Source of the DNA: Streptomyces sp. NRRL S-37
GTDB lineage: Bacteria; Actinomycetota; Actinomycetes; Streptomycetales; Streptomycetaceae
Direction of reading: 5' to 3'
Assembly (NCBI RefSeq): GCF_000721605.1
Contig: NZ_JOIZ01000008.1
Location: 1 to 64,000, forward strand
Length of the DNA: 64,000 nucleotides
Shown here: positions 30,432-38,569 of the stretch, piece by piece
How the letters are laid out: each line of letters starts with the position of its first letter
Position numbering within the stretch: the first letter of the stretch is position 1
Position numbers and translations under genes: made by a program
Notes under the pieces: model-generated
Databases searched by the model: none
Told to the model about the DNA's origin: nothing
What the model saw: only the letters and a program-made list of their open reading frames with translations

Positions 30432-30833
30432 ATGATGACCGCCGTGAACACCGAAACCCTGACAGCCGTCTGGCAGCGGCTTCTCGCCGACCCCCACAAG
30501 TCGTGGGTGCTGTTCGAGCACGGCACCTGTGTCGTGCTGACCGCTCCGGACGGCGAACTCGCCGGACAGGCCACCGAGATCCTGCGGACGTTCGGCCCGG
30601 CGCACGCCGGGTCCTCGGCGGGAGACTTCGGAGTGATCGACCCCGAGAACGCCGAGGGATGGGTCGTCACCGGGCACCACAATGACGTCCTCACCTACGT
30701 CGGCCCCGATGAACCCCAGGACCGGTCGGAGATCTCCGTCGGACTGCTCGGACGCGCCAAGCGCCACCGGGACGGCACCGAACTCCACGTCGTCCACGTC
30801 GAGGACGGGCGGGGCTCGGCGGATCCGGCGTGA
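30432..30833 (+). CDS. hypothetical protein, about 133 residues
   Basis: A soluble alpha/beta protein. The sequence has LLADPHKSWVLFEHGTCVVLT, the Gly-rich HAGSSAGDFGVIDPENAEGWVVTGHH, and TYVGPDEPQDRSEISVGLLGR. No family is recalled. The start is uncertain: ATG at 30432 or 30435, or GTG at 30444; there is no good ribosome site, and a leaderless start at the first ATG is possible. It lies between the lipoprotein gene and the homocysteine methyltransferase gene, 21 bases before the latter, and may be co-transcribed with it. Confidence 0.7.
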   Translation: MMTAVNTETLTAVWQRLLADPHKSWVLFEHGTCVVLTAPDGELAGQATEILRTFGPAHAGSSAGDFGVIDPENAEGWVVTGHHNDVLTYVGPDEPQDRSEISVGLLGRAKRHRDGTELHVVHVEDGRGSADPA

Positions 30834-30854
30834 GCGTCCTCTAGCGTCGTCGGC

Positions 30855-31766
30855 ATGAGCACCTCTCCCGCCCTCGCCGAGGCACTCGCGGACGGCACGG
30901 TCGTCCTCGACGGCGGCATGTCCAACCAGCTCGCGGCGGCCGGGCACGACCTGAGCGACGAACTGTGGTCGGCCCGGCTGCTCGCCGAGGACCCCGAGGC
31001 GGTGACCGCGGCCCACCTCGCGTACTTCGAGGCGGGCGCGGATGTCGCCATCACGGCGAGCTACCAGGCCACGTTCGAGGGCTTCGCGCGGCGCGGGACC
31101 GGCCGGGAGGAGGCGGCCGGACTGCTCGCCCTGAGCGTGGAGTGCGCCCGTGAGGCGGCCCGGCGGGCCCGGACGTCCCGCCCCCTCTGGGTGGCGGCCT
31201 CGGTCGGCCCGTACGGCGCGATGCTCGCGGACGGCTCGGAGTACCGGGGCCGGTACGGGCTGAGCGTGGCGGAACTGGAGCGCTTCCACCGCCCGCGCAT
31301 GGAGGTCCTCGCGGGGGCCGCCCCGGACGTGCTCGCCCTGGAGACGGTCCCCGACACGGACGAGGCCCGGGCCCTGCTGCGTGCGCTGCGCGGTCTCGGC
31401 GTACCGGCCTGGCTGTCGTACTCGGCGTCCGGCGACCGCACCCGCGCCGGCCAGCCGCTGGAGGAGGCGTTCGCGCTGGCGGCACGGGCGGACGAGGTGA
31501 TCGCGGTCGGCGTGAACTGCTGCACTCCGGAGGACGCGGACCACGCGGTGACCCTCGCGGCGCGGGTCACCGGCAAACCGGTCGTGGTCTACCCCAACAG
31601 CGGCGAGACATGGGACGCCGGGGCGCGGGCGTGGACCGGACGGCCGACGTTCAGCGCCGGGCAGGTGAAGGGCTGGCGTGACTCGGGGGCCCGGCTGATC
31701 GGAGGGTGCTGCCGGGTGGGCCCGGACACGATCGCATCGGTGGCGTCGGCACTGCGGGCGCCGTAG
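30855..31766 (+). CDS. mmuM: homocysteine S-methyltransferase
   Basis: Transfers a methyl group, typically from S-methylmethionine, to homocysteine to make methionine. The 303-residue barrel has the opening TVVLDGGMSNQLAAAGHDLS, AYFEAGADVAITASYQATFEGF, and the zinc cysteines in GVNCCTPEDAD and GGCCRVGPD. The lack of cobalamin or folate domains and the length fit the S-methylmethionine type. ATG at 30855 has a weak ribosome site. The product connects with the sulfur pathway further right only in a general way, since the loci are 24 kb apart. Confidence 0.93.
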   Translation: MSTSPALAEALADGTVVLDGGMSNQLAAAGHDLSDELWSARLLAEDPEAVTAAHLAYFEAGADVAITASYQATFEGFARRGTGREEAAGLLALSVECAREAARRARTSRPLWVAASVGPYGAMLADGSEYRGRYGLSVAELERFHRPRMEVLAGAAPDVLALETVPDTDEARALLRALRGLGVPAWLSYSASGDRTRAGQPLEEAFALAARADEVIAVGVNCCTPEDADHAVTLAARVTGKPVVVYPNSGETWDAGARAWTGRPTFSAGQVKGWRDSGARLIGGCCRVGPDTIASVASALRAP

Positions 31767-31911
31767 CGAACTGGCACCACACGACCCTCCCGGGCTCCCG
31801 CTCCCCCACACCCCACGTGCCCGCCGCCCCGCCCACTCTCGTGCACACGGACAGCAGTCTCACGGCCGGGCCTGTCAAGGCACGGGGCCGCGTCCGATCA
31901 GGTCATCTTCG

Positions 31912-33261
31912 GTGCGTGCGTGCGACGGGTCCTTGCCGTACGCGCCGGTCTCCAGCACGGAGGAGAACTGCCTGGTCCTGAACGTCACGACGCCACCGGA
32001 CCAGCGGCGGGCCGCTCCCGTGCTCGTGTGGATCCACGGGGACGGCGCCGTGGGCGGCGGTTCATTCTTCGACGGGCGCCGCCTGGCCGAGCGGGGGCTG
32101 GTGGTCGTCACGGTCAACTACCGTCTCGGCGTCTTCGGCGGCCTCGCCCTGCCCGGTCTGGAAGGAGCCGGCACCTTCGGTCTCCAGGACCAGCAGGCGG
32201 CGCTGACCTGGGTGCGGAACAACGCGCGCGCCTTCGGCGGTGACCCCGGCAATGTCACCGTGGCCGGCGTGTCGTTCGGCGCGTCCGCCATCGCCGGGCA
32301 CCTGACGTCCCCCGCGTCCCGGGGTCTGTTCCACCGAGCCGTCATGGCGAGCGGCGAGGCCATGATGGACATGCCGGCCGGCGCGATGGGGCCGGGCGTG
32401 CCGGGGTACCCGTGGTACGTCTGGCGGACGGGCCGGGAGATGGAGGACATCACCACCGAGATGACCTCGTCCCTCGGCTGCCGTGACGGCCGTCCGGAAC
32501 GCACCCTCGCCTGTCTGCGCGCCCTGCCCGTGGAGAGGATCCTCGAGGTGCCGCACATCATGAACGCCTTCCAGGTGTTCGGATACGGCAACGCCACCCT
32601 GCCCGAGCTGCCGCCCACGGCCCTGCGCACCGGACGTTTCCACCGTGTGCCCGTCCTGTCGGGCGCGACCCGCGACGAGCACCGCACGTTCGTCGGGATG
32701 ACGTACGACGCGGTGGGCAGGCCGTTCACCGAGGCCGACTACGACGGCGCCCTGCGCACCGCGTTCGGCGAGGCGCGGGCGGAGCGTGTGCGGGCCGAAT
32801 ACCCCACGACCGCCTACCCGTCGCCCGCGCTGGCGTGGGCCGCTGTGATCACCGACCGCATGTGGGCGCGCGGCACGCAGGCGCAGCACGACGCGCTGGC
32901 CTGTCATGTGCCGGTGTACGCCTACGAGTTCGCCGACCGGGACGCGCCGATGTTCCTGCCGCTGTCGGGCGGGTTCGACTTCGGCGCCTTCCACGCGGCC
33001 GACATCCCCTACCTGTTCGAGGACGAAGCGGCCGATCCGTTGTTCACCCCGGCGCAGCGTCGCCTGTCGGCCACGATGACCGGATACTGGGCCGCGTTCG
33101 CCCGCACCGGCGCACCCCGCGGTACCGGTCTGCCCGCCTGGCTCCCCCACCGCCCGGGCCCCGCCGGCCGGCCGTACACACAGTCACTGGCACCGGAGCG
33201 CATCGGGCCCGTCGACTACCGCCACGAACACCGTCTCGGCTTCTGGAACCACCTGCCCTGA
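31912..33261 (+). CDS. type-B carboxylesterase lacking its N-terminus
   Basis: A 449-residue alpha/beta-hydrolase. Catalytic Ser lies in VAGVSFGASA (family norm GESAGA), the acid is probably Glu in SGATRDEHRTF, and His is in FDFGAFHAADIPYLF. The oxyanion segment reads WIHGDGAVGGGS. The frame starts at about family residue 75: the usual opening with FxGIPYAAPPxGxxRW is missing, although STEENCLVLNVTTP is intact. The GTG at 31912 has no good ribosome site. The upstream 145 bases hold a degenerate stretch (VHTDSSLTAGPVKARG in another frame) that may be the lost start. It could be a decaying gene; no signal peptide remains. Confidence 0.72.
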   Translation: MRACDGSLPYAPVSSTEENCLVLNVTTPPDQRRAAPVLVWIHGDGAVGGGSFFDGRRLAERGLVVVTVNYRLGVFGGLALPGLEGAGTFGLQDQQAALTWVRNNARAFGGDPGNVTVAGVSFGASAIAGHLTSPASRGLFHRAVMASGEAMMDMPAGAMGPGVPGYPWYVWRTGREMEDITTEMTSSLGCRDGRPERTLACLRALPVERILEVPHIMNAFQVFGYGNATLPELPPTALRTGRFHRVPVLSGATRDEHRTFVGMTYDAVGRPFTEADYDGALRTAFGEARAERVRAEYPTTAYPSPALAWAAVITDRMWARGTQAQHDALACHVPVYAYEFADRDAPMFLPLSGGFDFGAFHAADIPYLFEDEAADPLFTPAQRRLSATMTGYWAAFARTGAPRGTGLPAWLPHRPGPAGRPYTQSLAPERIGPVDYRHEHRLGFWNHLP

Positions 33262-33334
33262 CACGGCCGGTCCGCTGCACCGGCGAAGGCGCGCGCTTCC
33301 TCTCCGCCACAGCGTCGTGACGCTCAGGGGACAC

Positions 33335-33356
33335 TCCTCGAAGTCACCTTCGAGGA
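33335..33356. promoter_or_regulatory. MerR-like operator, 9-bp inverted repeat
   Basis: TCCTCGAAG-TCAC-CTTCGAGGA is a perfect 9-bp inverted repeat, similar in style to SoxR/MerR sites (CCTCAAGxxxxCTTGAGG). It is followed by AGGAAAGGACACGCGCG and ATG at 33370, the layout of a MerR-controlled promoter and gene start, but the frame behind it runs into the antisense of the MerR gene. Confidence 0.6.
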
Positions 33357-33415
33357 AAGGACACGCGCGATGGACTCGGTCATGCCGCACTCGTGGACGG
33401 CCCATCCGGCGCCCG

Positions 33416-34273
33416 TCAGCAGGGCCGTGGGATGTCGCCGTCCTGATCGGCCGAACGAAACAGTTCGAAGACACGTTCCTCGTACCGGAGGCGGGCCGGG
33501 GAGAAGTCGAACGGCATCTTGCCGATGGCCTCCATCGCGCTCGTCCTCGCCTCGCCTTCCTCCCCGCCGGCGTGCTCGTCTTCCTGGTCCAGGAGGTCGC
33601 CGAGGGCCTCGTCCAGGCCGGATCCGTCGATGGCGGCTCCCAAGGCGGTCTCATGAGCACACCGCTGAGCGGCCAGATCTTCGATGCGGGGGTCGTCGGG
33701 GGACACGGTGTCGTCCAGGGCCGCCTCGGCCTCGGCCAGGCGGTCCTCCTCGGCCCGCAGTTCGGGGTGGGTGGCCAGGACGATGAACCGGTTGGCCTGG
33801 ACGGCGGCGCCCAGGGGGCCGAACACACGCTCCGTGACCAGAAGAGTATCGAGATCCGCCGGGCGCAGGGCTCCGGGCGGCAGCTCCCGCAGGCGGCCAC
33901 CGACCAGCGGTGAGAGCAGGCCCAGGGGGCTGCCCACCTCGCGGAGGCGGTGCACGGCGGCCCGCTGGGATTCGATGGCGGCCGCCTTGGAGGCGAGGGA
34001 CTCCTCCAGGCGGGCCAGGGACTGCTCGATGCCGGTGGCGCCCTCGAAGCCGTCCCGGATGGCGTCCAGGGAGATACCCGCGTCGGCCATCTTGCGGATC
34101 CACAGCAGGCGGATCATGTCGTCGTATCCGTAGCGGCGGCGGTCGTCGCTTCCGCGTTCCGGTTCGGCGAGGAGCCCGATGGCGTGGTAGTGGCGGATGG
34201 CGCGGGGTGTGGTCCCGGCGAACGCGGCGGCATCGCCGATCTTGACCCGGCGGGGAATCGCAGGAAGGGGCAT
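33416..34273 (-). CDS. MerR family regulator
   Basis: A 285-residue regulator. The N-terminal winged helix-turn-helix is VKIGDAAAFAGTTPRAIRHY, followed by the wing (LLAEPERGSDDRRRYGYDDM) and the dimerisation helix LEESLASKAAAIESQRAAV. The C-terminal 170 residues are an acidic, helical effector domain (LAEAEAALDDTVSPDDPRIE) without the Cys or metal motifs of metal sensors. ATG at 34271-34273 (MPLPAIPRRVKIGD) has a GAGAGG ribosome site. A MerR-style palindrome lies beyond its 3-prime end at 33335. Confidence 0.9.
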   Translation of the reverse strand: MPLPAIPRRVKIGDAAAFAGTTPRAIRHYHAIGLLAEPERGSDDRRRYGYDDMIRLLWIRKMADAGISLDAIRDGFEGATGIEQSLARLEESLASKAAAIESQRAAVHRLREVGSPLGLLSPLVGGRLRELPPGALRPADLDTLLVTERVFGPLGAAVQANRFIVLATHPELRAEEDRLAEAEAALDDTVSPDDPRIEDLAAQRCAHETALGAAIDGSGLDEALGDLLDQEDEHAGGEEGEARTSAMEAIGKMPFDFSPARLRYEERVFELFRSADQDGDIPRPC

Positions 34274-34587
34274 GCGGGAGAACCTCTCGATGTCGTGCTC
34301 ACCGCCTACTGGACCACATGCCGTTACGGCACGTGCAAACCCCGCTGCCACAGGCGTCCCGCACTCCCGCGCCGTCACGTGTCGTACGGATCGCCGCACG
34401 GGCGGAGAAAAACCGGGAGAGGCGGGAACCACCTTCCTCCGGCCTCTCCAGTCCGGTACCGAGCGGGAGTCGCTCCGCGAGGGTGAGGTCGTGCAGCCGA
34501 GCATCGCGGTGTGAACGCCGTCGTCCACGGTTCCGGGCTGTGCGAATTCGCTGGTCGGCAGAGGGCTTCGTACGGGATGCTTCATCC
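34274..34587. other. 314-base intergenic region
   Basis: Divergent gap between MerR and the YrhB protein. It contains the perfect palindrome TGCCGT-T-ACGGCA at 34319-34331, 46 bases before the MerR start, a candidate operator or promoter element. No supported coding sequence is seen; frames crossing it lack ribosome sites. Confidence 0.5.
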
Positions 34588-35172
34588 GTGATCGAACGAG
34601 AGGCCGCCGTTCGGGTCGTCGAGGAACAGCTGGAGCGTGACCATCAGCAGTGGCGGGCGGTGAGTGCGGACGCGATGCGGATGGCTGTGACCCGTGTCGA
34701 GAAGCACGAGCCGGTGTGGATCGTCTCCTGGCAGTCCGAGGAGTTCGTACGCACTCGGAACTCGAAGTACGCGCTGATCGGCAATGGGCCGTACCTCGTC
34801 GACCGTGTCGACGGAGGACTTCACCGGATCGGCGTCGTCTCCTCGGTGACCGGGGAGTGGGAGGCCGACTACCGGGGCCGGATACGCGGGTTGCCGATAC
34901 GCACCGTGGTGGACGATCTGCACGATGTGCTCCGTGAGGTCGCCGCTGCGCGCGGACACATGCACGCCGCGCGGACACTGCGCCGGAGGCTGCCCGCGCT
35001 CTCGCCCGCGGAAGCCATCGAGTACGTGAGCGCGTTGCTGGACGGCGACGCACCCGCGCGCCTCGTGGCCGTCGCCACCGGGGAACTCGTGGAGCCTCTC
35101 AACCCGGTGCTCGCGGTGAGGACCGTTCCGAGCGGGGCGGCGATCCGAGCCGGTCAGGGACACGAGGGATGA
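34588..35172 (+). CDS. YrhB/Imm35-domain protein
   Basis: A 194-residue soluble protein. Residues 1-105 (VIEREAAVRVVEEQLERDHQ, VTRVEKHEPVWIVSWQSEEF, GNGPYLVDRVDGGLHRIG) match the YrhB or Imm35 domain that appears as an immunity protein in polymorphic toxin loci and as a standalone protein. The rest is helical (ALSPAEAIEYVSALLDGDAP). No toxin gene is adjacent, so immunity is not supported here. GTG at 34588 is the best start. Its TGA overlaps the ATG of the MOSC gene (ATGA), so the two are translationally coupled. Confidence 0.75.
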   Translation: MIEREAAVRVVEEQLERDHQQWRAVSADAMRMAVTRVEKHEPVWIVSWQSEEFVRTRNSKYALIGNGPYLVDRVDGGLHRIGVVSSVTGEWEADYRGRIRGLPIRTVVDDLHDVLREVAAARGHMHAARTLRRRLPALSPAEAIEYVSALLDGDAPARLVAVATGELVEPLNPVLAVRTVPSGAAIRAGQGHEG

Positions 35173-36014
35173 GCGGGAAAGCCACCATGGCCAGCGTTGT
35201 CGAGCTGACGTACTACCCCGTCAAGGGCTGCGCCGGGACATCGGTGCGCGAGGCGCCGCTCACCCCCGCCGGGCTCGCGCACGACCGCGGTTTCATGGTC
35301 GTCGATGAGGAGGGGATGGGGCGGACGCAGCGCAGGGACCCCCAACTGGCCCTGATCCGGCCGACGGTCAGTGCCGACGGCGGCCGACTCACCCTCCAGG
35401 CACCGGAGTTCGACACGCTGGAGCTTCGCGTGGACACGGCCGCCGCCCGGCGGAAGGTGGATCTGTTCGGGACGGTCCACCAGGGCATCGACCAGGGCGA
35501 CACGGCCGCCGAATGGTTCACGGAGGTGCTCGGCGTGCCGAGCCGGCTCGTGCGCGTACCGCCGGAGCACGACCGGGTGACCGACGGCAGGACCCCGGGC
35601 ACCTCCGCCTACGCCGACAGCTGCGCCCTGCACGTCCTCTCACGCGCCACGCTCGGCCTCCTCAACCGCAAACTGGCCGAACGCGGCGTCCCGCCGCTGC
35701 CGATGAACCGCTTCCGCCCCAACATCGTGGTCGACGGCTGGGACGAACCGCACACCGAGGACCGCGCCCACCGCATCCGCATCGGCGACACCGAACTGGG
35801 GTACGCCAAGCTCGCCATCCGCTGCGCGGTCACCATGGTCGAACAGGAGACGGGGGCGAAGGCGGGCCCGGAGCCGCTGCGCACCCTCGCCGGTTACCGT
35901 CGCGCCACCGAGGGCGGTGTCGCCTACGGGACCAAGTACGCGGTGCTCCGCACCGGCACCCTGTCCGTCGGCAACGCCGTGGACGTCCTCTCGTGGGGCG
36001 ACAGCGAACTGTAG
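35169..36014 (+). CDS. MOSC domain protein (mARC/YcbX-like)
   Basis: Molybdenum-cofactor-binding protein, 281 residues. Residues about 8-125 are the MOSC N-terminal beta-barrel (ELTYYPVKGCAGTSVREAPL, LAHDRGFMVVDEEG), and the MOSC domain follows: TSAYADSCALHVLSRATLGLL, PLPMNRFRPNIVVDGW, and the ligand Cys region AIRCAVTMVEQETGAKAGPEPL. Such proteins reduce N-hydroxylated compounds with partner electron carriers; no 2Fe-2S domain is fused here. ATG at 35169 overlaps the preceding stop. A second in-frame ATG at 35187 is possible. Confidence 0.9.
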   Translation: MSGKATMASVVELTYYPVKGCAGTSVREAPLTPAGLAHDRGFMVVDEEGMGRTQRRDPQLALIRPTVSADGGRLTLQAPEFDTLELRVDTAAARRKVDLFGTVHQGIDQGDTAAEWFTEVLGVPSRLVRVPPEHDRVTDGRTPGTSAYADSCALHVLSRATLGLLNRKLAERGVPPLPMNRFRPNIVVDGWDEPHTEDRAHRIRIGDTELGYAKLAIRCAVTMVEQETGAKAGPEPLRTLAGYRRATEGGVAYGTKYAVLRTGTLSVGNAVDVLSWGDSEL

Positions 36015-36213
36015 GACGGTTCAGCCAGCCGTACACCACCGGCCGCGGGCGCGGGACGGTTCCGGACAGGTGGGGGGTGGACCCGCGCCGGGGGTGGCGG
36101 CATGCCGCCCGCACGCCGGTGGGCGAGGCCGGTCCGGGGCCGGTCCCGTACGGTCCGTGGTCCGGCCCCGGCGGAAACCCGGTTTCCCATCGCGGCGCTG
36201 TGCGGCGGTTCCT

Positions 36214-36672
36214 CTATTTCGTGCCCATGTCCAGTGTCCAGTAGTGGCCCCAGGGACCGCCCTCGTGGTGGCCCAGGCCGGCCTCCCGGGTCTCGGAGCG
36301 GAGGATGGCGTTGCGGTGTCCCCAGCCGAAGCGTTCGTCGTCCTGCATCCAGAAGCGCAGCGCCTCCTCCGCCGTGGGGAAGCCGACGGCCACGTTCTCC
36401 GCCCGCCAGGTGCGGTAGCCGGCCTGGTCCATGGGTTCCCCGGCCTCCCAGACCAGTTTTCCGCTGGGGCCGCGGTGCATGTTGTCGCCGCTGACCGCCC
36501 AGTCCCTCGAGTGGTCCTTCAGGAAGAGGTTGTGGGCGTTCGCCGCGTCCGTCAGCTGCGGCGACCGGTCGAAACCCCTCGCGCACGCGGTCATGGTCGC
36601 GCCCGCGGAGTTTCCGTGCGGCGGGTACTTCTCCGGGTGCTGTCGCGCGTCGTTGATCAAGTCGAGACTCAC
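36214..36672 (-). CDS. CAP-superfamily domain protein without signal peptide
   Basis: A 152-residue CAP (SCP/PR1-like) protein: LDLINDARQHPEKYPPHGNS, SPQLTDAANAHNLFLKD, RAENVAVGFPTAEEALRFWM, and WGHRNAILRSETREAGLGHH with the two His of the cleft. GTG at 36670-36672 follows GAGGAG. Members are nearly always exported, but here no signal peptide precedes the domain, and the frame upstream (SRKRKEPTHPGRPVRSHRG) does not provide one. It may be a truncated copy that lost its export signal, or an intracellular variant. The gene ends next to a 199-base gap rich in inverted repeats such as GGCGGCATGCCGCC. Confidence 0.72.
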   Translation of the reverse strand: MSLDLINDARQHPEKYPPHGNSAGATMTACARGFDRSPQLTDAANAHNLFLKDHSRDWAVSGDNMHRGPSGKLVWEAGEPMDQAGYRTWRAENVAVGFPTAEEALRFWMQDDERFGWGHRNAILRSETREAGLGHHEGGPWGHYWTLDMGTK

Positions 36673-36837
36673 CTTGGGCTCCTCACTCGCGGGCCTGCCC
36701 CGGTGCGACCGGACCGGCCGACCAGGATGAGTCGGCTCTTTCCTCTTCCTCGATTGTCCCGGACGGGCGGCGTCCCGGCATCTCGTGGCCCGCAGGCCCG
36801 ACTTGGCCGTCACCGGCCCCCGGAGCGCACGCCCGCG

Positions 36838-38385
36838 TCAGTCGCGGCGGAGTGCGCCGGCGCGGCGCAGGCGGCGTACGACCGAGCGGAGTTCGGGGGG
36901 TGTGGCGGGTTCGGGGTTCTCGGGGGCGGGTGTGCTCCACAGGACGAGTTCGCGGTCCCGGGGGCCGTGTTCGACGTGCGGGTCGCCGTCGCCGTACACC
37001 TGCACCGGATGGTGCGTGTCCCAGCGTTCCCAGCCCGGTGAGCCGTCGGTGACGAACCGTACCCACGCCCCGTGCATCGCGTCGGCGAGGTCCTGCGGGG
37101 CGCCCTCGCCCGCGAGTTTGCGGGCGTCGGGCTCGTCGCCGCTGTCGAAGACGAAGCCGAGTTCCAGGGCGTGGCAGGCGCCCATGCCGGGGCGGCGGGA
37201 GGGCCAGGCGAACTCGTAGACGTAAGAAGGGTCCCGGCGGCCGTCGGCGAGGCGGTGCAGGGGGACGCGGAGCAGGTGGTCGGTGACCAGCTGGCCGACG
37301 AGTTCGGCGGTGCCGGCGTCCGGGCGCAGGGCGCGGTAGCCGCGCGGGACCTCGCTGCCACAGTGGCAGCGGGCCATCGCGCCGGCGAGGGCGACCGCGC
37401 CGAGGCGGTCGACGCGTTCCGTCAGGCCGCCGGGAACCAGCCAGAGCCGGTACTCGTCGCGGGTCCAGCCGGTCAGCAGCTCCACGCCGGGGGCCGCGCC
37501 GTCGGTGAGCGCCTCCAGGGGGTCGCGCGGGACCAGGTCGCCGTCGGTGACGATGCCGAAGGCGGGGCCGCCGAGTATCGGGCTGCCGAGGCGGCCGATG
37601 TCGGCCTGGACGCGGAGGAGCTGGTCGCGGTCGACGGCGGCGAAGGCCTCGGCGGTGGCGGGGATCCTGAGGCGGCTCGCCATACGGCGGACCATACGGC
37701 GCACCTTGGCGCGGTCCGTGGTCTCGGGCGGGCCGCTCTGCAGGACGGCCCGGCGGACCAGCCCCCGGGTCTGCGGGGCGGCGACGAGCACGCCCGTGCT
37801 GATCGCTCCGGCGGACTGGCCGCCTAGGGTGACGCGGTCCGGGTCGCCGCCGAAGGCCCCGATCGACGCGTGGACCCAGTGCAGCGCGGCGAGCTGGTCG
37901 CGCAGGCCGGGGTTGGCGGGGGCGTCCGGGAAGAGGCCGTAGCCCTCGACGCCGAGGCGGTAGTTGACCGACACGAACACCACGCCGTCGCGGGCGAAGG
38001 GGCGGCCGTCGTAGACGGGGACCGCCGAGGAGCCCCGGGTCAGGGCGCCGCCGTGGAGCCATACGAAAACGGGAAGGCGGGCGCAGGGTGCGGGGTCGGG
38101 GGTCCAGACGTTGAGGTTGAGGCAGTCGTCGCCGGGGACGGCCGGGTCGGACAGGTACCGCGCGAAGGCCTCCGAGTACGGGGGTTTCGGGGCCGTCGGT
38201 CCGAAGGCGGCGGCCTCGCGCACGCCGTCCCAGGGCTCGGGCGGGGTGGGCGGGCGGAAGCGGCGGGGGCCGAAGGGGGGTGCCGCGTAGGGGATGCCCC
38301 GGAAGACGGCCACGCCCTGCTCCCAGCGGCCGCGGACGGCTCCGTACGGGGTTCTGGTCACGGGGTTCGCCCGGTCCGCCGTCAT
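36838..38385 (-). CDS. type-B carboxylesterase
   Basis: A complete 515-residue esterase. It has the N-terminal VAVFRGIPYAAPPFGPRRF, the DDCLNLNVWTP motif, oxyanion region FVWLHGGALTRG, the catalytic Ser in VTLGGQSAGAIS, the acid near TGWTRDEYRLW, and His in GMGACHALELGFVFDS. No signal peptide is seen, so it is cytoplasmic. It hydrolyses carboxylic esters of unknown identity. The start ATG at 38383-38385 (MTADRANPVTRTPYG) is divergent from the LacI regulator, whose operator lies in between. That makes it a candidate target of the regulator. Confidence 0.92.
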   Translation of the reverse strand: MTADRANPVTRTPYGAVRGRWEQGVAVFRGIPYAAPPFGPRRFRPPTPPEPWDGVREAAAFGPTAPKPPYSEAFARYLSDPAVPGDDCLNLNVWTPDPAPCARLPVFVWLHGGALTRGSSAVPVYDGRPFARDGVVFVSVNYRLGVEGYGLFPDAPANPGLRDQLAALHWVHASIGAFGGDPDRVTLGGQSAGAISTGVLVAAPQTRGLVRRAVLQSGPPETTDRAKVRRMVRRMASRLRIPATAEAFAAVDRDQLLRVQADIGRLGSPILGGPAFGIVTDGDLVPRDPLEALTDGAAPGVELLTGWTRDEYRLWLVPGGLTERVDRLGAVALAGAMARCHCGSEVPRGYRALRPDAGTAELVGQLVTDHLLRVPLHRLADGRRDPSYVYEFAWPSRRPGMGACHALELGFVFDSGDEPDARKLAGEGAPQDLADAMHGAWVRFVTDGSPGWERWDTHHPVQVYGDGDPHVEHGPRDRELVLWSTPAPENPEPATPPELRSVVRRLRRAGALRRD

Positions 38386-38535
38386 GTGCCCACCAGCCCT
38401 TCGCCGCGCCGCGTCGCGTCACGCACCGGCCGGGCCCACCGGACCCGCCGGTAACACGAGAGCACCGCGACGCTCCTCGGTATTCCTGGGTACGCGTGAG
38501 AGTTCTTCCCGCCCCGGCGTACCGGATCTACAGTA

Positions 38536-38547
38536 GGAAGCGCTTTC
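38536..38547. promoter_or_regulatory. LacI-type operator
   Basis: GGAAGCGCTTTC contains the perfect core AAGCGCTT, the classic LacI-family centre with a CpG at the dyad. It is 23 bases before the LacI start and 150 bases from the divergent esterase start, so autoregulation and control of the esterase are both possible. Confidence 0.7.
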
Positions 38548-38569
38548 TATTCGAAGAGGTGGGTGCTCG

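Noticed and set aside
30417..31811. Minus-strand frame antisense to the homocysteine methyltransferase
   Set aside because: No start context and no domain; the plus-strand enzyme has both zinc cysteine motifs.
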